Assembly: GCA_049317725.1 (NCBI GenBank)
Contig: JBMOHS010000042.1
Location: 1-23,600 of the forward strand
Length of the DNA stretch: 23,600 bases
Origin: CAIOZW01 sp049317725
GTDB taxonomy: Bacteria; Acidobacteriota; Blastocatellia; RBC074
Direction: 5' to 3'
Shown piece by piece: positions 7,623 through 15,643 of the stretch. The notes under the pieces were generated by a model. The model worked only from the letters and a program-made list of their open reading frames with translations, did not search any database and was not told the DNA's origin. Within the stretch, counting starts at the first letter, position 1; the number at the start of each line of letters is the position of its first letter. The position numbers and the translations under genes are program-made.

Positions 7623-10600
7623 ATGAACGATCGAAGGATAGAGAGGCGAAGGGTCTGGGGGGGGCTGTTGATGGTGGGAGGCCTCCTGCTCGGAGCGGGC
7701 CTGGTCTGGGCCTCGGGGGAAGAGGAGCGGGAGTCGCTCTACCGGCTCAACAACCAGGGTGTCGCCCTGATGGAGCAGTACCAGCACGAGCAAGCGGTCG
7801 AAAAATTCAGTCAAGCCCTGGCGGCAGATGGCAACTTCGTCATCGGGCGGGTCAACCTTGCCCTCGCGTTCTACTTTCTCAACGACGGGAAGCGGGCAAT
7901 GGTCGAGGCGAAGCGGGCGCTCGAACGGGCGCCGCAGAGTCCGCAGGCGCTCTATGTCCTCGGCGCTGCCGCCAAGAAGGAGCGACTCTACCCGGAAGCG
8001 CTGGCCGCCTTCACCCAACTGCTCGCGCTCGACCCGACCGATCCCTACACCAACATCCAGGTGGGCCAACTTCATTCCGCCACCCAGGCCTATGATGCGG
8101 CAGTCACCGCCTTCCGCCAAGCACTCGACGCCGAGCCTTATAATGCCACCGCCGCCTACAGCCTCGCGCAGGCGCTGATCCGCTCACGCAAGACGGCCGA
8201 GGGCCAGGCCATGCTCGCCCGCTTCCAGGCAATGAAGGCGGGCGGGTACGCGACCACGCTCGGGCTGACCTACGGGGAGCAGGGCAAGTATGCGGAGGCG
8301 CTGGTGACGACCGGAATCGAGCCAGACCTGCTGCCACTCGAAGGCCCCCGCGTCGCCTATCGAGCCATCGAGACAGGGGTTGTCGGCCCGATTCTTTCAG
8401 GCGCGAATGGGCCGGCAGGCCTCGAGACCGTCCTTGGCCGTCAGATTCGCCAAGAGGAGTGGTCGCCGGCACTGGTCCGGGAGCTGATCACCCCGTTCAG
8501 TACCAGCCAGACCCTCGGGGATTGGGATGGAGATGATCGACCGGATCTCGTCGTCTCCGGGCTCGACGCCGAGGGTCGTCCCGTCCTGCGCCTCTTCCGG
8601 AATACAGGGGCTCCCGGCCGTCCGGCCTTTGCTGAGGTGACGGAGTCATCGGGCCTGCGGGCCACCGGCCCAGTCAGCGGAGTCGTCCTGGGAGATTATG
8701 ACAACGACGGGAAGACCGACCTGCTCGCCTTCGGCCATCGTTCCCTCTCCCTCTGGCGCAATCAGGGGGACGGAACATTCAAGGAGGTGACGAAAGAGAC
8801 CGGACTGCCCACCCCCTATCCGGCCTGGGCCTTGAGCGGTGCCTGGATCGACCTCGACCACGACGGGGACCTTGACCTGGTCCTTGGCAACTTCGCCGAT
8901 CTCGATCAGTTTCCGAGCCAAGCGGGGGCGCGTGCCGTCTTTCCAGATGACTTCCCAGGCCAAAAGAACCTGGTCTTCCGCAATAACGGGATGGGGCAGT
9001 TCAGCGAGATCGCGGGGCCGGCTGGCCTCGACGGGGGGGCCCGCAAGACGACCGCAGTCATCGGAACCGACTACAACAACCAGCGGGACGTCGACCTGCT
9101 CTTCGTGCAGTATGGCGAGCCGGTCCAGCTCTTCAGCAACCAGCGCGACGGCTCTTTCCGTGAAGTTGCCGCCGAGGCTGGCCTGCGCATGGTGAGCCAC
9201 GGCTTTGGCGTCGCAGCCGGCGACCTCAACAAGGACAACTTCACCGACTTCTACTTTCCGACTCGAACGGGTGCCGATCGCCTTCTCCTCAGCACGGGTC
9301 GCGCCACGTTCGCCGAGGTCGCCAACGCTTCCCCGCTGACCGGTTCGACGGGCGCCCAGATGGCCGACTATGACAACGACGGCATTCTCGACGTGGTGAC
9401 CCTCACCCAGGGGAAGATGGTCGGGCAGCGCGGGCTCGGAACGCGACTCGCTGCCCCGGCCCCCCTCGGGCCAGCGACGAGCGCCCTCCACCAGGGGCGA
9501 ATGTTTGGACTCGGGGATCTGACCGGGGACGGGGGCAGTGACCTCGTCGCCCTCAGCGCGGACGGGAAGGAGGTGGTCCTGCAGGCGAGCGGGCAACTCC
9601 GGCAAGTGGCCCGCCTCAAAGTCCTCGGACGCACCAGCAACCGCAGTGCCATTGGCGCCAAGGTCGAGCTGCGCAGTGGCAGCCTGCGCCAGAAGCGGGA
9701 GGTCTATGCCGCCTCCCCCGCCCCTGCCCCGACCGAGATGATCTTTGGTCTCGGCAACCGTTCCACCGTCGACGCCGTGCAGCTCTTCTGGCCCGCCGGA
9801 ATTCTGCAGTCTGAGCTGGTCGTCAAGGCGGAAGCCAAGACCTCCCCCCCGAACCGCATCGAAGAGCTCGACCGCAAGGGAACCTCCTGCCCGATCCTCT
9901 ACGCCTGGAATGGAGAAGAGTACCAGTTCGTCACAGACTTTCTTGGCGGGTCGGCTTTTGGCTCCCTCGTCGCCCCAGGAAAATTCAACACTCCCGATCC
10001 GGACGAGTACATCCGTCTCACCGATCAACAACTGCGGGAGAAGGATGGTCGCCTCTCGCTCCGTCTCAACAACCAGCTCGAAGAGGTGATCTTCTTCGAT
10101 GCTGTGCGACTCCTCGCCATCGACCATCCCGCCGAGATCGAGGTCTATCCCAACGAGCGGCTCATGCCCGGCCCGCCCTTCCCCGAATTCAAGCTCTATG
10201 CGACCCGTGGTGCCCGGCCGCCAGTCAGCGCCCGCGACGATCGAGGCAACGACATCCTGCCGCTGATCCGCACCATCGACCGACGCTACCCGGAGGAGTT
10301 CGCGAAGCTGCCCTTCAAGGGCTACGCACGCGAGCACGCCATTGAACTCGACCTCGGGCCCCTCAACCCGGCATCTCCGGTGGTCCTTCTGATGACGGCC
10401 TGGATCGACTACGCCGACTCGACCTCGAACTTTGCCGCCGCCCAGGCCGGTGAACGGCTGATCCCCCCCTACCTCCAAGTCAAAGACGCGCAGGGCCATT
10501 GGCAGACCGTCCTCCCGCAGATGGGCTTCCCGGCTGGCCTGCCCAAGACGATGACGGTCGATCTCACCGGCAAGTTCTTGACCGACGACCGACGGGTGCG

Positions 10601-11156
10601 CATCGTCACCGGGATGCGCATCTATTGGGATCAGATCCTCGTCGATAGTTCGGAGGGCAATTTCAAGACGCGGACAACGACCCTCGACGCGACGGCGGCC
10701 GACTTGCACTGGCGGGGCTTCCCTCGTGAATACTCCCCCGATGGTCGTCGTCCACTCCTCTACGACTATCGAACCATCGAACCATCGGCTCCCTGGAAGA
10801 CCCATTCCGGAAATTACACGCGATATGGCGACGTGCGTGAGCTGCTAACTACTCCCGACAACCGGTATGTGATCACCCGTAACGGCGATGAGCTGCAGGT
10901 CGATTTCGACGCCACCCGCCTCCCACGCCTCCCACGCGGCTGGAAGCGCACCTTCCTCCTCTACACCGCCGGCTTCGGCAAGGACATGGATCTCCACTCC
11001 GCTCGCCCGGAGACCATCGGAGAACTCCCTTTCCACGGAATGAAGTCCTACCCCTACCTGGGACGAGAGCAATTTCCGTTGACCAGCGAGATCCTGGAAT
11101 ACTTCGAGAAATACAATACCCGGACGATCACGCCGCTGCTCGGACGCCTGCGGTAG
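7623..11156 (+). CDS. Secreted TPR / FG-GAP (VCBS) repeat / ASPIC-UnbV protein with an unassigned C-terminal module
   Basis: A 1177-residue exported protein. A signal peptide (RRRVWGG then a hydrophobic stretch, ending near VWASG at about 31) is followed by about five tetratricopeptide repeats (37-205). From about 297 to 644 come FG-GAP/VCBS-type repeats with calcium-loop motifs: GDWDGDDRPDL, GDYDNDGKTDL, IDLDHDGDLDL, GDLNKDNFTDF, MADYDNDGILDV and GDLTGDGGSDL, pointing to a beta-propeller. Residues 670-735 resemble the ASPIC/UnbV domain (RSAIGAKVELRSG, VDAVQLFWPAG). The last 420 residues begin with CPILYAWNGEEYQFVTDFLGG and match no domain I can name. Such TPR-propeller-ASPIC proteins are expanded in Acidobacteriota; their function is unknown, with binding at the cell surface or in the periplasm a common guess. 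The ATG has a strong ribosome binding site. Nothing looks broken. Confidence 0.85.
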   Translation: MNDRRIERRRVWGGLLMVGGLLLGAGLVWASGEEERESLYRLNNQGVALMEQYQHEQAVEKFSQALAADGNFVIGRVNLALAFYFLNDGKRAMVEAKRALERAPQSPQALYVLGAAAKKERLYPEALAAFTQLLALDPTDPYTNIQVGQLHSATQAYDAAVTAFRQALDAEPYNATAAYSLAQALIRSRKTAEGQAMLARFQAMKAGGYATTLGLTYGEQGKYAEALVTTGIEPDLLPLEGPRVAYRAIETGVVGPILSGANGPAGLETVLGRQIRQEEWSPALVRELITPFSTSQTLGDWDGDDRPDLVVSGLDAEGRPVLRLFRNTGAPGRPAFAEVTESSGLRATGPVSGVVLGDYDNDGKTDLLAFGHRSLSLWRNQGDGTFKEVTKETGLPTPYPAWALSGAWIDLDHDGDLDLVLGNFADLDQFPSQAGARAVFPDDFPGQKNLVFRNNGMGQFSEIAGPAGLDGGARKTTAVIGTDYNNQRDVDLLFVQYGEPVQLFSNQRDGSFREVAAEAGLRMVSHGFGVAAGDLNKDNFTDFYFPTRTGADRLLLSTGRATFAEVANASPLTGSTGAQMADYDNDGILDVVTLTQGKMVGQRGLGTRLAAPAPLGPATSALHQGRMFGLGDLTGDGGSDLVALSADGKEVVLQASGQLRQVARLKVLGRTSNRSAIGAKVELRSGSLRQKREVYAASPAPAPTEMIFGLGNRSTVDAVQLFWPAGILQSELVVKAEAKTSPPNRIEELDRKGTSCPILYAWNGEEYQFVTDFLGGSAFGSLVAPGKFNTPDPDEYIRLTDQQLREKDGRLSLRLNNQLEEVIFFDAVRLLAIDHPAEIEVYPNERLMPGPPFPEFKLYATRGARPPVSARDDRGNDILPLIRTIDRRYPEEFAKLPFKGYAREHAIELDLGPLNPASPVVLLMTAWIDYADSTSNFAAAQAGERLIPPYLQVKDAQGHWQTVLPQMGFPAGLPKTMTVDLTGKFLTDDRRVRIVTGMRIYWDQILVDSSEGNFKTRTTTLDATAADLHWRGFPREYSPDGRRPLLYDYRTIEPSAPWKTHSGNYTRYGDVRELLTTPDNRYVITRNGDELQVDFDATRLPRLPRGWKRTFLLYTAGFGKDMDLHSARPETIGELPFHGMKSYPYLGREQFPLTSEILEYFEKYNTRTITPLLGRLR

Positions 11157-11166
11157 AACTCCGCCG

Positions 11167-11205
11167 CCCCACTGCCCCTCGCGTTGACCGACGCCGGCAG
11201 TGGGG
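11167..11205 (+). terminator. Stem-loop after the TPR/VCBS gene
   Basis: A perfect 10-bp inverted repeat, CCCCACTGCC (11167-11176) and GGCAGTGGGG (11196-11205), begins 11 nt after the stop codon. The 19-nt loop contains a further 4-bp stem (GCGT / ACGC). No T-tract follows on the plus strand, so it is either a factor-dependent terminator or an RNA 3' end-stabilising hairpin. Confidence 0.45.
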
Positions 11206-11232
11206 TCGTACTGAAATCTACGGCCCCCCCCC

Positions 11233-11312
11233 AAAAAACGAAGTCCGGGGAAGTTGAAGGCACGTCTCGGGCTCTCCCGACGGACATGATCCTTCCCCCC
11301 TTCCCCGGACTT
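11233..11312 (-). terminator. Rho-independent-type terminator of the TonB-dependent receptor gene
   Basis: A perfect 13-bp inverted repeat, AAGTCCGGGGAAG (11241-11253) and its complement (11300-11312), lies 49 nt past the receptor stop. Read on the minus strand the second arm is followed by CG and then six T (11238-11233). The 46-nt loop holds its own small hairpin (TCGGG 11267-11271 with CCCGA 11276-11280), making a branched structure. The T-tract direction assigns it to the minus-strand gene. The loop is longer than in canonical intrinsic terminators. Confidence 0.65.
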
Positions 11313-11361
11313 CCGCAAGGAATCGTCAAACCGTCAACGATCCCACCGTGATTGCCCGTGA

Positions 11362-14300
11362 TCAGAATTTGAGCTTGAGCCCAAACTGCATCACGCGAGG
11401 TCCACCAATCGTATTGGCAATCTTGTTAAAGTCCGTTCCGCTGTCGCCGATGACATTCTCGGGAGCTGCGAAATTGACGGTGTTGAGAAGGTTGAAGATC
11501 TCCCAGCGGAACTCAAGTCCGACCCTCTCAGTGACCTGTGTGTTCTTGGCCAAGCCCACATCGAACCGCTGCTGGGCCGGGGCCCGCAGCGTGTTGCGAC
11601 CGAGATTGCCAAAGCCCAGATTGTTCGGGTACCCGCCGGCGACCGTCAGTGGCGAGCAGAGCACCCCGGGATTGAAGTAGCGTTCCGTCCGATCACTTCC
11701 CCCCTGGCGAAGATCGCTGAGCGAGCCACAGAGGCTCGGCCGGCCGAAGGCAAGTCGGTAGAGACCACCTGAACCGAGCCGGGTGCTGGCATAGTTGGCA
11801 GCGCTCGCCGCCACCACCTCCGCCGAGAAGACCGAGAAGGGCGTGCCGGTCTGATTCTGGAGGAATCCAGAGACCTGCCAGCCCTTGACCAGCTTCGAGT
11901 TGGACCCGAAGCTGGGCAGTTCATAGACGAAGCTCGCACTGAAGCGATGGGCCCGATCAAAATCGGATGGGGCATAGTTGGCACGGGTGTTGAAGGCATC
12001 GCCCTGGGCGGTGAATCCGGCATTCGGAAGATCCGGCTTGCCACTGCCCGCCGTGCTTCCCGGCTCGACCGAGCTGTTGTCCATCGCCTTGGAAAGGCTG
12101 TAGGCGAGATTGAACTGCAAGCCCTTGGAGAACCGGCGCGTCAGGCTGAACTGGGCGGAATGGTAGTTCGAGAAGGCCGAGTTGCCAAGCAGCACCGCCT
12201 CCGGGACGTCGAAGCCAAGGAAGGGTGTTCGTCCCTCGAAGGTGATCACCGATCCCCCCTGGAGCGCATTGGCCGCAGTGCAGCTCAGACGATTCGCGAG
12301 GTTGAGGTCGACCGGCGCGTTGGCCGGCATGTTGATCTGGCCATTGGCGCAGGTCGGTGCAACGCCGAGAATATAGGGGTTCTGAAACCCGAACGCCCGG
12401 CCCAGACCGCGCTGGCGGGCAGTGTTTCCCGCGTTGAGCGGACCATTGGGTGCCCCGGCGGCAACATAGGCTTGGTTGAACCGCTCGAAGAGGAAATCAG
12501 GAGTCGCCGGGTTGTTGAGATCAAACCCCTGGGTGAACGAGGTCGCCTGCAGCAGTTTGACTCCGCGCGTTCCGTTGTAGCGCGCTTCAAACATCAGGTC
12601 GCGGCTCAGCTCGTACTGAAATCCGACATTCCACTGCTGAATGTAGGGGGTACGCAGGTTCTGATCGACCGCGCGAAACTCGAAGGTCTCGGCGATGTTG
12701 CCGCGGAACGGCTGGCCGGTGGCCGGATCGATCGGATTCGGACGACCGTCGGCCCCAATCGCGACTCCAGTATTGTCCCGAATCTGGTAGGTGCCATTCG
12801 CACCGCCCGTGCGGACGACCCGATTGGGCAGATACTGATTGAATGGCTGATTGGGGTTCTGATTCGACCAGGCTCGCGTCAGCGGGACCGCACTGGCCGG
12901 GAAGGTCACCTCCGCCTCTCGCAGGAACGGATAGTTCGAGAAGATTGTGTTGATGAAGGCCGCCGACGGGCGGTCATAGAAGATGCCGTAGCCTCCCCGG
13001 ATGACCAGTCGCCCATTCGAGAATGGGGTGAAGGCAAAACCGAAGCGTGGGGCGATGTTGTTCCAATCCTGCCCGTTGAGCGTATGGTTGTTCGAGGCCT
13101 TTTTGGTCGCGGCTACCGCGTCGTCGATCGCCTTGAATCCGGTTGGCTTGACATTCCCGGCCACCAGGAATCCGGGCAGTGGTGTCGAGAAGTCGGTCAC
13201 TGCTCCCGGAACGAAGTTGCCAATCAGCCCGTTGCGCTCCTCTGGCCAGCCAAACCACTCCCAGCGGGCGCCAAGATTGAGGTTGAGGCGTGAGCTGAGC
13301 CGATAGTCGTCGGCGACGTAGAGGCTGGTATCGCGGAAACGGAACTGCTTCTCGGTCACGCCGAACTGGGTATCCGCCTCAACGGCGAGGCCGCGCAACA
13401 GCATCGTAAAGTTGTCGAACTTCTCAAACTCGGTCGCCTGCTCTTCCGGCAGCGCGCTGTCGAACGAGTGGTTCTTGTACTCCCCACCCAATCGCAGGCT
13501 GTGCGCCCCCTTGAGCAACGTCAGGTTGTTGGCCACGCTCCACGTCCGCTGCTCGCGCCGGTTGAAGGAGTCGTTGGTCCCCCCGAACGAGAATCGCTCC
13601 ATCAGCGTGCCTGGACGACCAATGTAGTGGCCCAAGCGGCGGGTCCCAGGGCCCTGGTCGAAGGCCAACGCCGGGTTGGGAATGCCGACCGACTCATTGG
13701 TGATCTCGAGGAACGGATCATCGAGCACCCGAGTGTTGTTGAGGAAGAAGAGCCCAAACCGCACTTCGTTGATGACCGACGGGCTGAACGAATGGATGTC
13801 GGAGATGGCCAGCGTTCGGTTCCGGTCACTCCGCTTCAAAGTCACCGGCGAGACGAGGCTGTTTGGATCCGGAAATGGATCGAAGCCGGGGAAGTTAGAG
13901 AAGAAGAACGTCCCACTGAGCGTGTTGTTTTCCGACGGCCGATAATCCAGCCGGGTCGTGAACTGATCCTGCTTGAAGGTCGCCGGAAAGACATTGCGCT
14001 GCCGGACGTAGGGGTTGCCACCAACCGAGAGGTCGGCTCCCGAACCGGTATTGATATCTCGCCCAACGACATTGTTGCCACGGGGGGCCGGGATGAAGAA
14101 GTCTCCCGTGGCCGGGTTCTTGATATTGAGCAGTCGCACCGCGACATCAGAGATCGCCGCGGCGTTGGGAATCGATGCAGTGATGCCCGGATTCAACTGG
14201 CTGAAGGCCGCAAAGAGATTCTCTTTGGTGCGCGCTCCATTGATCAGTTGCAGCGCCTGTGGCTGAACCGAGATGCTGCTCGCCGTCGGGACAAAGGCCG

Positions 14301-15264
14301 TGCTCGCCTCCGTCCGCTGGTAGTTGCCAAAATAGAAGAGCTTGTTCTTGCGGACTGGACCGCCAATCGTCAAGCCCCCTTCGTTCCGTCTGGCGCGCGG
14401 ACGTGCAATCCCGTCCTTATTGAAGAAGAAGTCGTTGGCGTTGAGTCGCTCGTTCTGCAGATAATGGTAGAGCGAGCCGTGCAGCTCATTCGATCCCCCC
14501 CGGGTGACCAACTGGAAATTTCCACCACCCGAGCGGCCGGTCGAGGCATCGTAGAGGCTCGTCTGCAGCTTGACCTCCGAAAGTGACTCGGGGGAGGGCG
14601 AGATGTTGTTGTTGAGCGAGCCCTCATTCGAAGTGATGTTGGTCGCGTCGATCCCGTTGAAGCTCAGACTCGTACTGGTCGTCCTCGTTCCATTGACCGA
14701 GGGCGAGATGTTGCCATTGCCGTTGGTCAACACCGGCGGCAGATCGGCGCTCACCCCGGCTTCCGCCGAGAGCAGGTGGGTGAAGCTTCGTGTCGCCGTC
14801 GGAACCTTGGTCAGTTCCTCCGCATTCAACTGCCGGAAGGTCGTCACCGTCGAAGGCGTCAGGAGCGGAGTTGTGTCACTCACCACGACCTCGATACTGA
14901 CCTGTCCGACCTCCATCTTGATGTCAAGTTGACGCGGAACCGCCGCCTCGATCGTCACATTCGCGACCGAGCTGCTGAAACCGGGGGCCTCAAACTGGAC
15001 TTTGTACGGGCCAACCGGGAGCACCGCCAACTGCCAGCGCCCCTCCCCATCAGCTACAACGGTCCGGGTCAGCCCCGTCTCTGTACTCGTCGCTGTCACT
15101 TTCGCTCCGGAGACAACCGCCCCGGTCGTATCCAGCACACTCCCACCCAAATTGCCGGTTGGTCCGGCCTGTCCAAATGCAGTGACGTGGATTCCCCAAC
15201 CCAGTGCCAGACTCAGCCCCAAAAGCAGGGCCTGATGCCACCGGAACCTCTCTCCTCGTTCCAT
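11362..15264 (-). CDS. TonB-dependent receptor with carboxypeptidase-regulatory-like N-terminal domain (Oar-like)
   Basis: A 1300-residue outer-membrane protein. The signal peptide is a hydrophobic stretch ending near TAFGQA at about 31. Residues about 36-130 are a carboxypeptidase-regulatory-like beta-sandwich (LGGSVLDTTGAVVSGAKVTA, LPVGPYKVQFEAPGF). A plug domain follows, with VNGTRTTSTSLSFNGID and QTSLYDASTGRSGGGNFQLV, then a long beta-barrel ending GPRVMQFGLKLKF, whose terminal Phe is the usual outer-membrane insertion signal. Receptors of this Oar-like type import large substrates such as glycans or peptides with TonB energy and are very numerous in Acidobacteriota; the substrate is not readable here. 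I chose the ATG at 15264 (MERGERF) because AGGGGAG precedes it at good spacing and the signal peptide starts there; the frame is open to an upstream ATG at 15321 without such support. Confidence 0.93.
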   Translation of the reverse strand: MERGERFRWHQALLLGLSLALGWGIHVTAFGQAGPTGNLGGSVLDTTGAVVSGAKVTATSTETGLTRTVVADGEGRWQLAVLPVGPYKVQFEAPGFSSSVANVTIEAAVPRQLDIKMEVGQVSIEVVVSDTTPLLTPSTVTTFRQLNAEELTKVPTATRSFTHLLSAEAGVSADLPPVLTNGNGNISPSVNGTRTTSTSLSFNGIDATNITSNEGSLNNNISPSPESLSEVKLQTSLYDASTGRSGGGNFQLVTRGGSNELHGSLYHYLQNERLNANDFFFNKDGIARPRARRNEGGLTIGGPVRKNKLFYFGNYQRTEASTAFVPTASSISVQPQALQLINGARTKENLFAAFSQLNPGITASIPNAAAISDVAVRLLNIKNPATGDFFIPAPRGNNVVGRDINTGSGADLSVGGNPYVRQRNVFPATFKQDQFTTRLDYRPSENNTLSGTFFFSNFPGFDPFPDPNSLVSPVTLKRSDRNRTLAISDIHSFSPSVINEVRFGLFFLNNTRVLDDPFLEITNESVGIPNPALAFDQGPGTRRLGHYIGRPGTLMERFSFGGTNDSFNRREQRTWSVANNLTLLKGAHSLRLGGEYKNHSFDSALPEEQATEFEKFDNFTMLLRGLAVEADTQFGVTEKQFRFRDTSLYVADDYRLSSRLNLNLGARWEWFGWPEERNGLIGNFVPGAVTDFSTPLPGFLVAGNVKPTGFKAIDDAVAATKKASNNHTLNGQDWNNIAPRFGFAFTPFSNGRLVIRGGYGIFYDRPSAAFINTIFSNYPFLREAEVTFPASAVPLTRAWSNQNPNQPFNQYLPNRVVRTGGANGTYQIRDNTGVAIGADGRPNPIDPATGQPFRGNIAETFEFRAVDQNLRTPYIQQWNVGFQYELSRDLMFEARYNGTRGVKLLQATSFTQGFDLNNPATPDFLFERFNQAYVAAGAPNGPLNAGNTARQRGLGRAFGFQNPYILGVAPTCANGQINMPANAPVDLNLANRLSCTAANALQGGSVITFEGRTPFLGFDVPEAVLLGNSAFSNYHSAQFSLTRRFSKGLQFNLAYSLSKAMDNSSVEPGSTAGSGKPDLPNAGFTAQGDAFNTRANYAPSDFDRAHRFSASFVYELPSFGSNSKLVKGWQVSGFLQNQTGTPFSVFSAEVVAASAANYASTRLGSGGLYRLAFGRPSLCGSLSDLRQGGSDRTERYFNPGVLCSPLTVAGGYPNNLGFGNLGRNTLRAPAQQRFDVGLAKNTQVTERVGLEFRWEIFNLLNTVNFAAPENVIGDSGTDFNKIANTIGGPRVMQFGLKLKF

Positions 15265-15620
15265 ACTGTTCTCCCCTCGTTTATTCGACGCTCCGTCGAT
15301 CGATGCTCCCGCTCGGCGCACTTCGGCGTCCCTCCGCGCGTGAGTGGATCGGCTGCTGGTTGACCAACCAAAGGTAGTAAGGGCGGGATTCTACCGGGGT
15401 GTCCTTAAGACGAAGTCAGCGAAACGTAAAATCGGTCTCAAGCGGAAGAGAAGTTGCGGCGGAAAAATGGGCGGTTGGTCGCGCTTGCAGATCGGCGCGG
15501 GGCCGGGGGGATTGCTTGAACGTCGCGGTGGGGCTTGGATGGAACGCCGATCTTCAGTCCGAGGTGGAAGATAACGTGTGAGATAGCCGGACGAAGCATG
15601 GTGGTGTCCACTGGGAGTGT
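15265..15620. promoter_or_regulatory. Leader and promoter region of the TonB-dependent receptor gene
   Basis: This spacer lies between two minus-strand genes and must contain the receptor promoter. On the minus strand TAGAAT at 15393-15388 is a fair -10 box; the region 17-19 nt upstream (ACTTCG or TGACTT) matches a -35 box only poorly. A 5-bp hairpin TGGTTG-ACC-AACCA around 15356-15370 lies downstream of it and could be an operator, but this is weak. I see no gene: the short plus-strand frames here have no ribosome binding site or recognisable motif. Confidence 0.3.
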
Positions 15621-15643
15621 CCCGCTGAGCGATGCTCAGCGGG
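15621..15643 (-). terminator. Stem-loop overlapping the amine oxidase stop codon
   Basis: A perfect 10-bp inverted repeat, CCCGCTGAGC (15621-15630) and GCTCAGCGGG (15634-15643), closes on a 3-nt loop. The amine oxidase TGA stop (15638-15636) is inside the right arm. On the minus strand no T-tract follows, so this may be a factor-dependent terminator or an RNA-stability hairpin rather than an intrinsic terminator. Confidence 0.45.

Noticed and set aside
7280..8120. Minus-strand open frames through the heptamer tract giving RGEGRGARDEGRG-like peptides
   Set aside because: The periodic peptide is a mechanical result of reading 7-nt units. The frames run antisense into the TPR/VCBS gene and lack start signals.
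8646..10805. Minus-strand open frame of 719 codons inside the TPR/VCBS gene
   Set aside because: Long antisense frames are expected where the third codon positions are strongly G/C. The sense product has a signal peptide, TPRs and calcium-loop repeats; the antisense product has none and no ribosome binding site.
11947..14586. Two long plus-strand open frames (11947-13293 and 13468-14586) within the TonB receptor gene
   Set aside because: Both are antisense to a full-length receptor with signal peptide, plug and a terminal Phe; they show no start signals or domains.
15344..15581. Short plus-strand frames of 76 and 60 codons in the receptor leader region
   Set aside because: No ribosome binding site, no motif, basic low-complexity product; more likely non-coding leader sequence.
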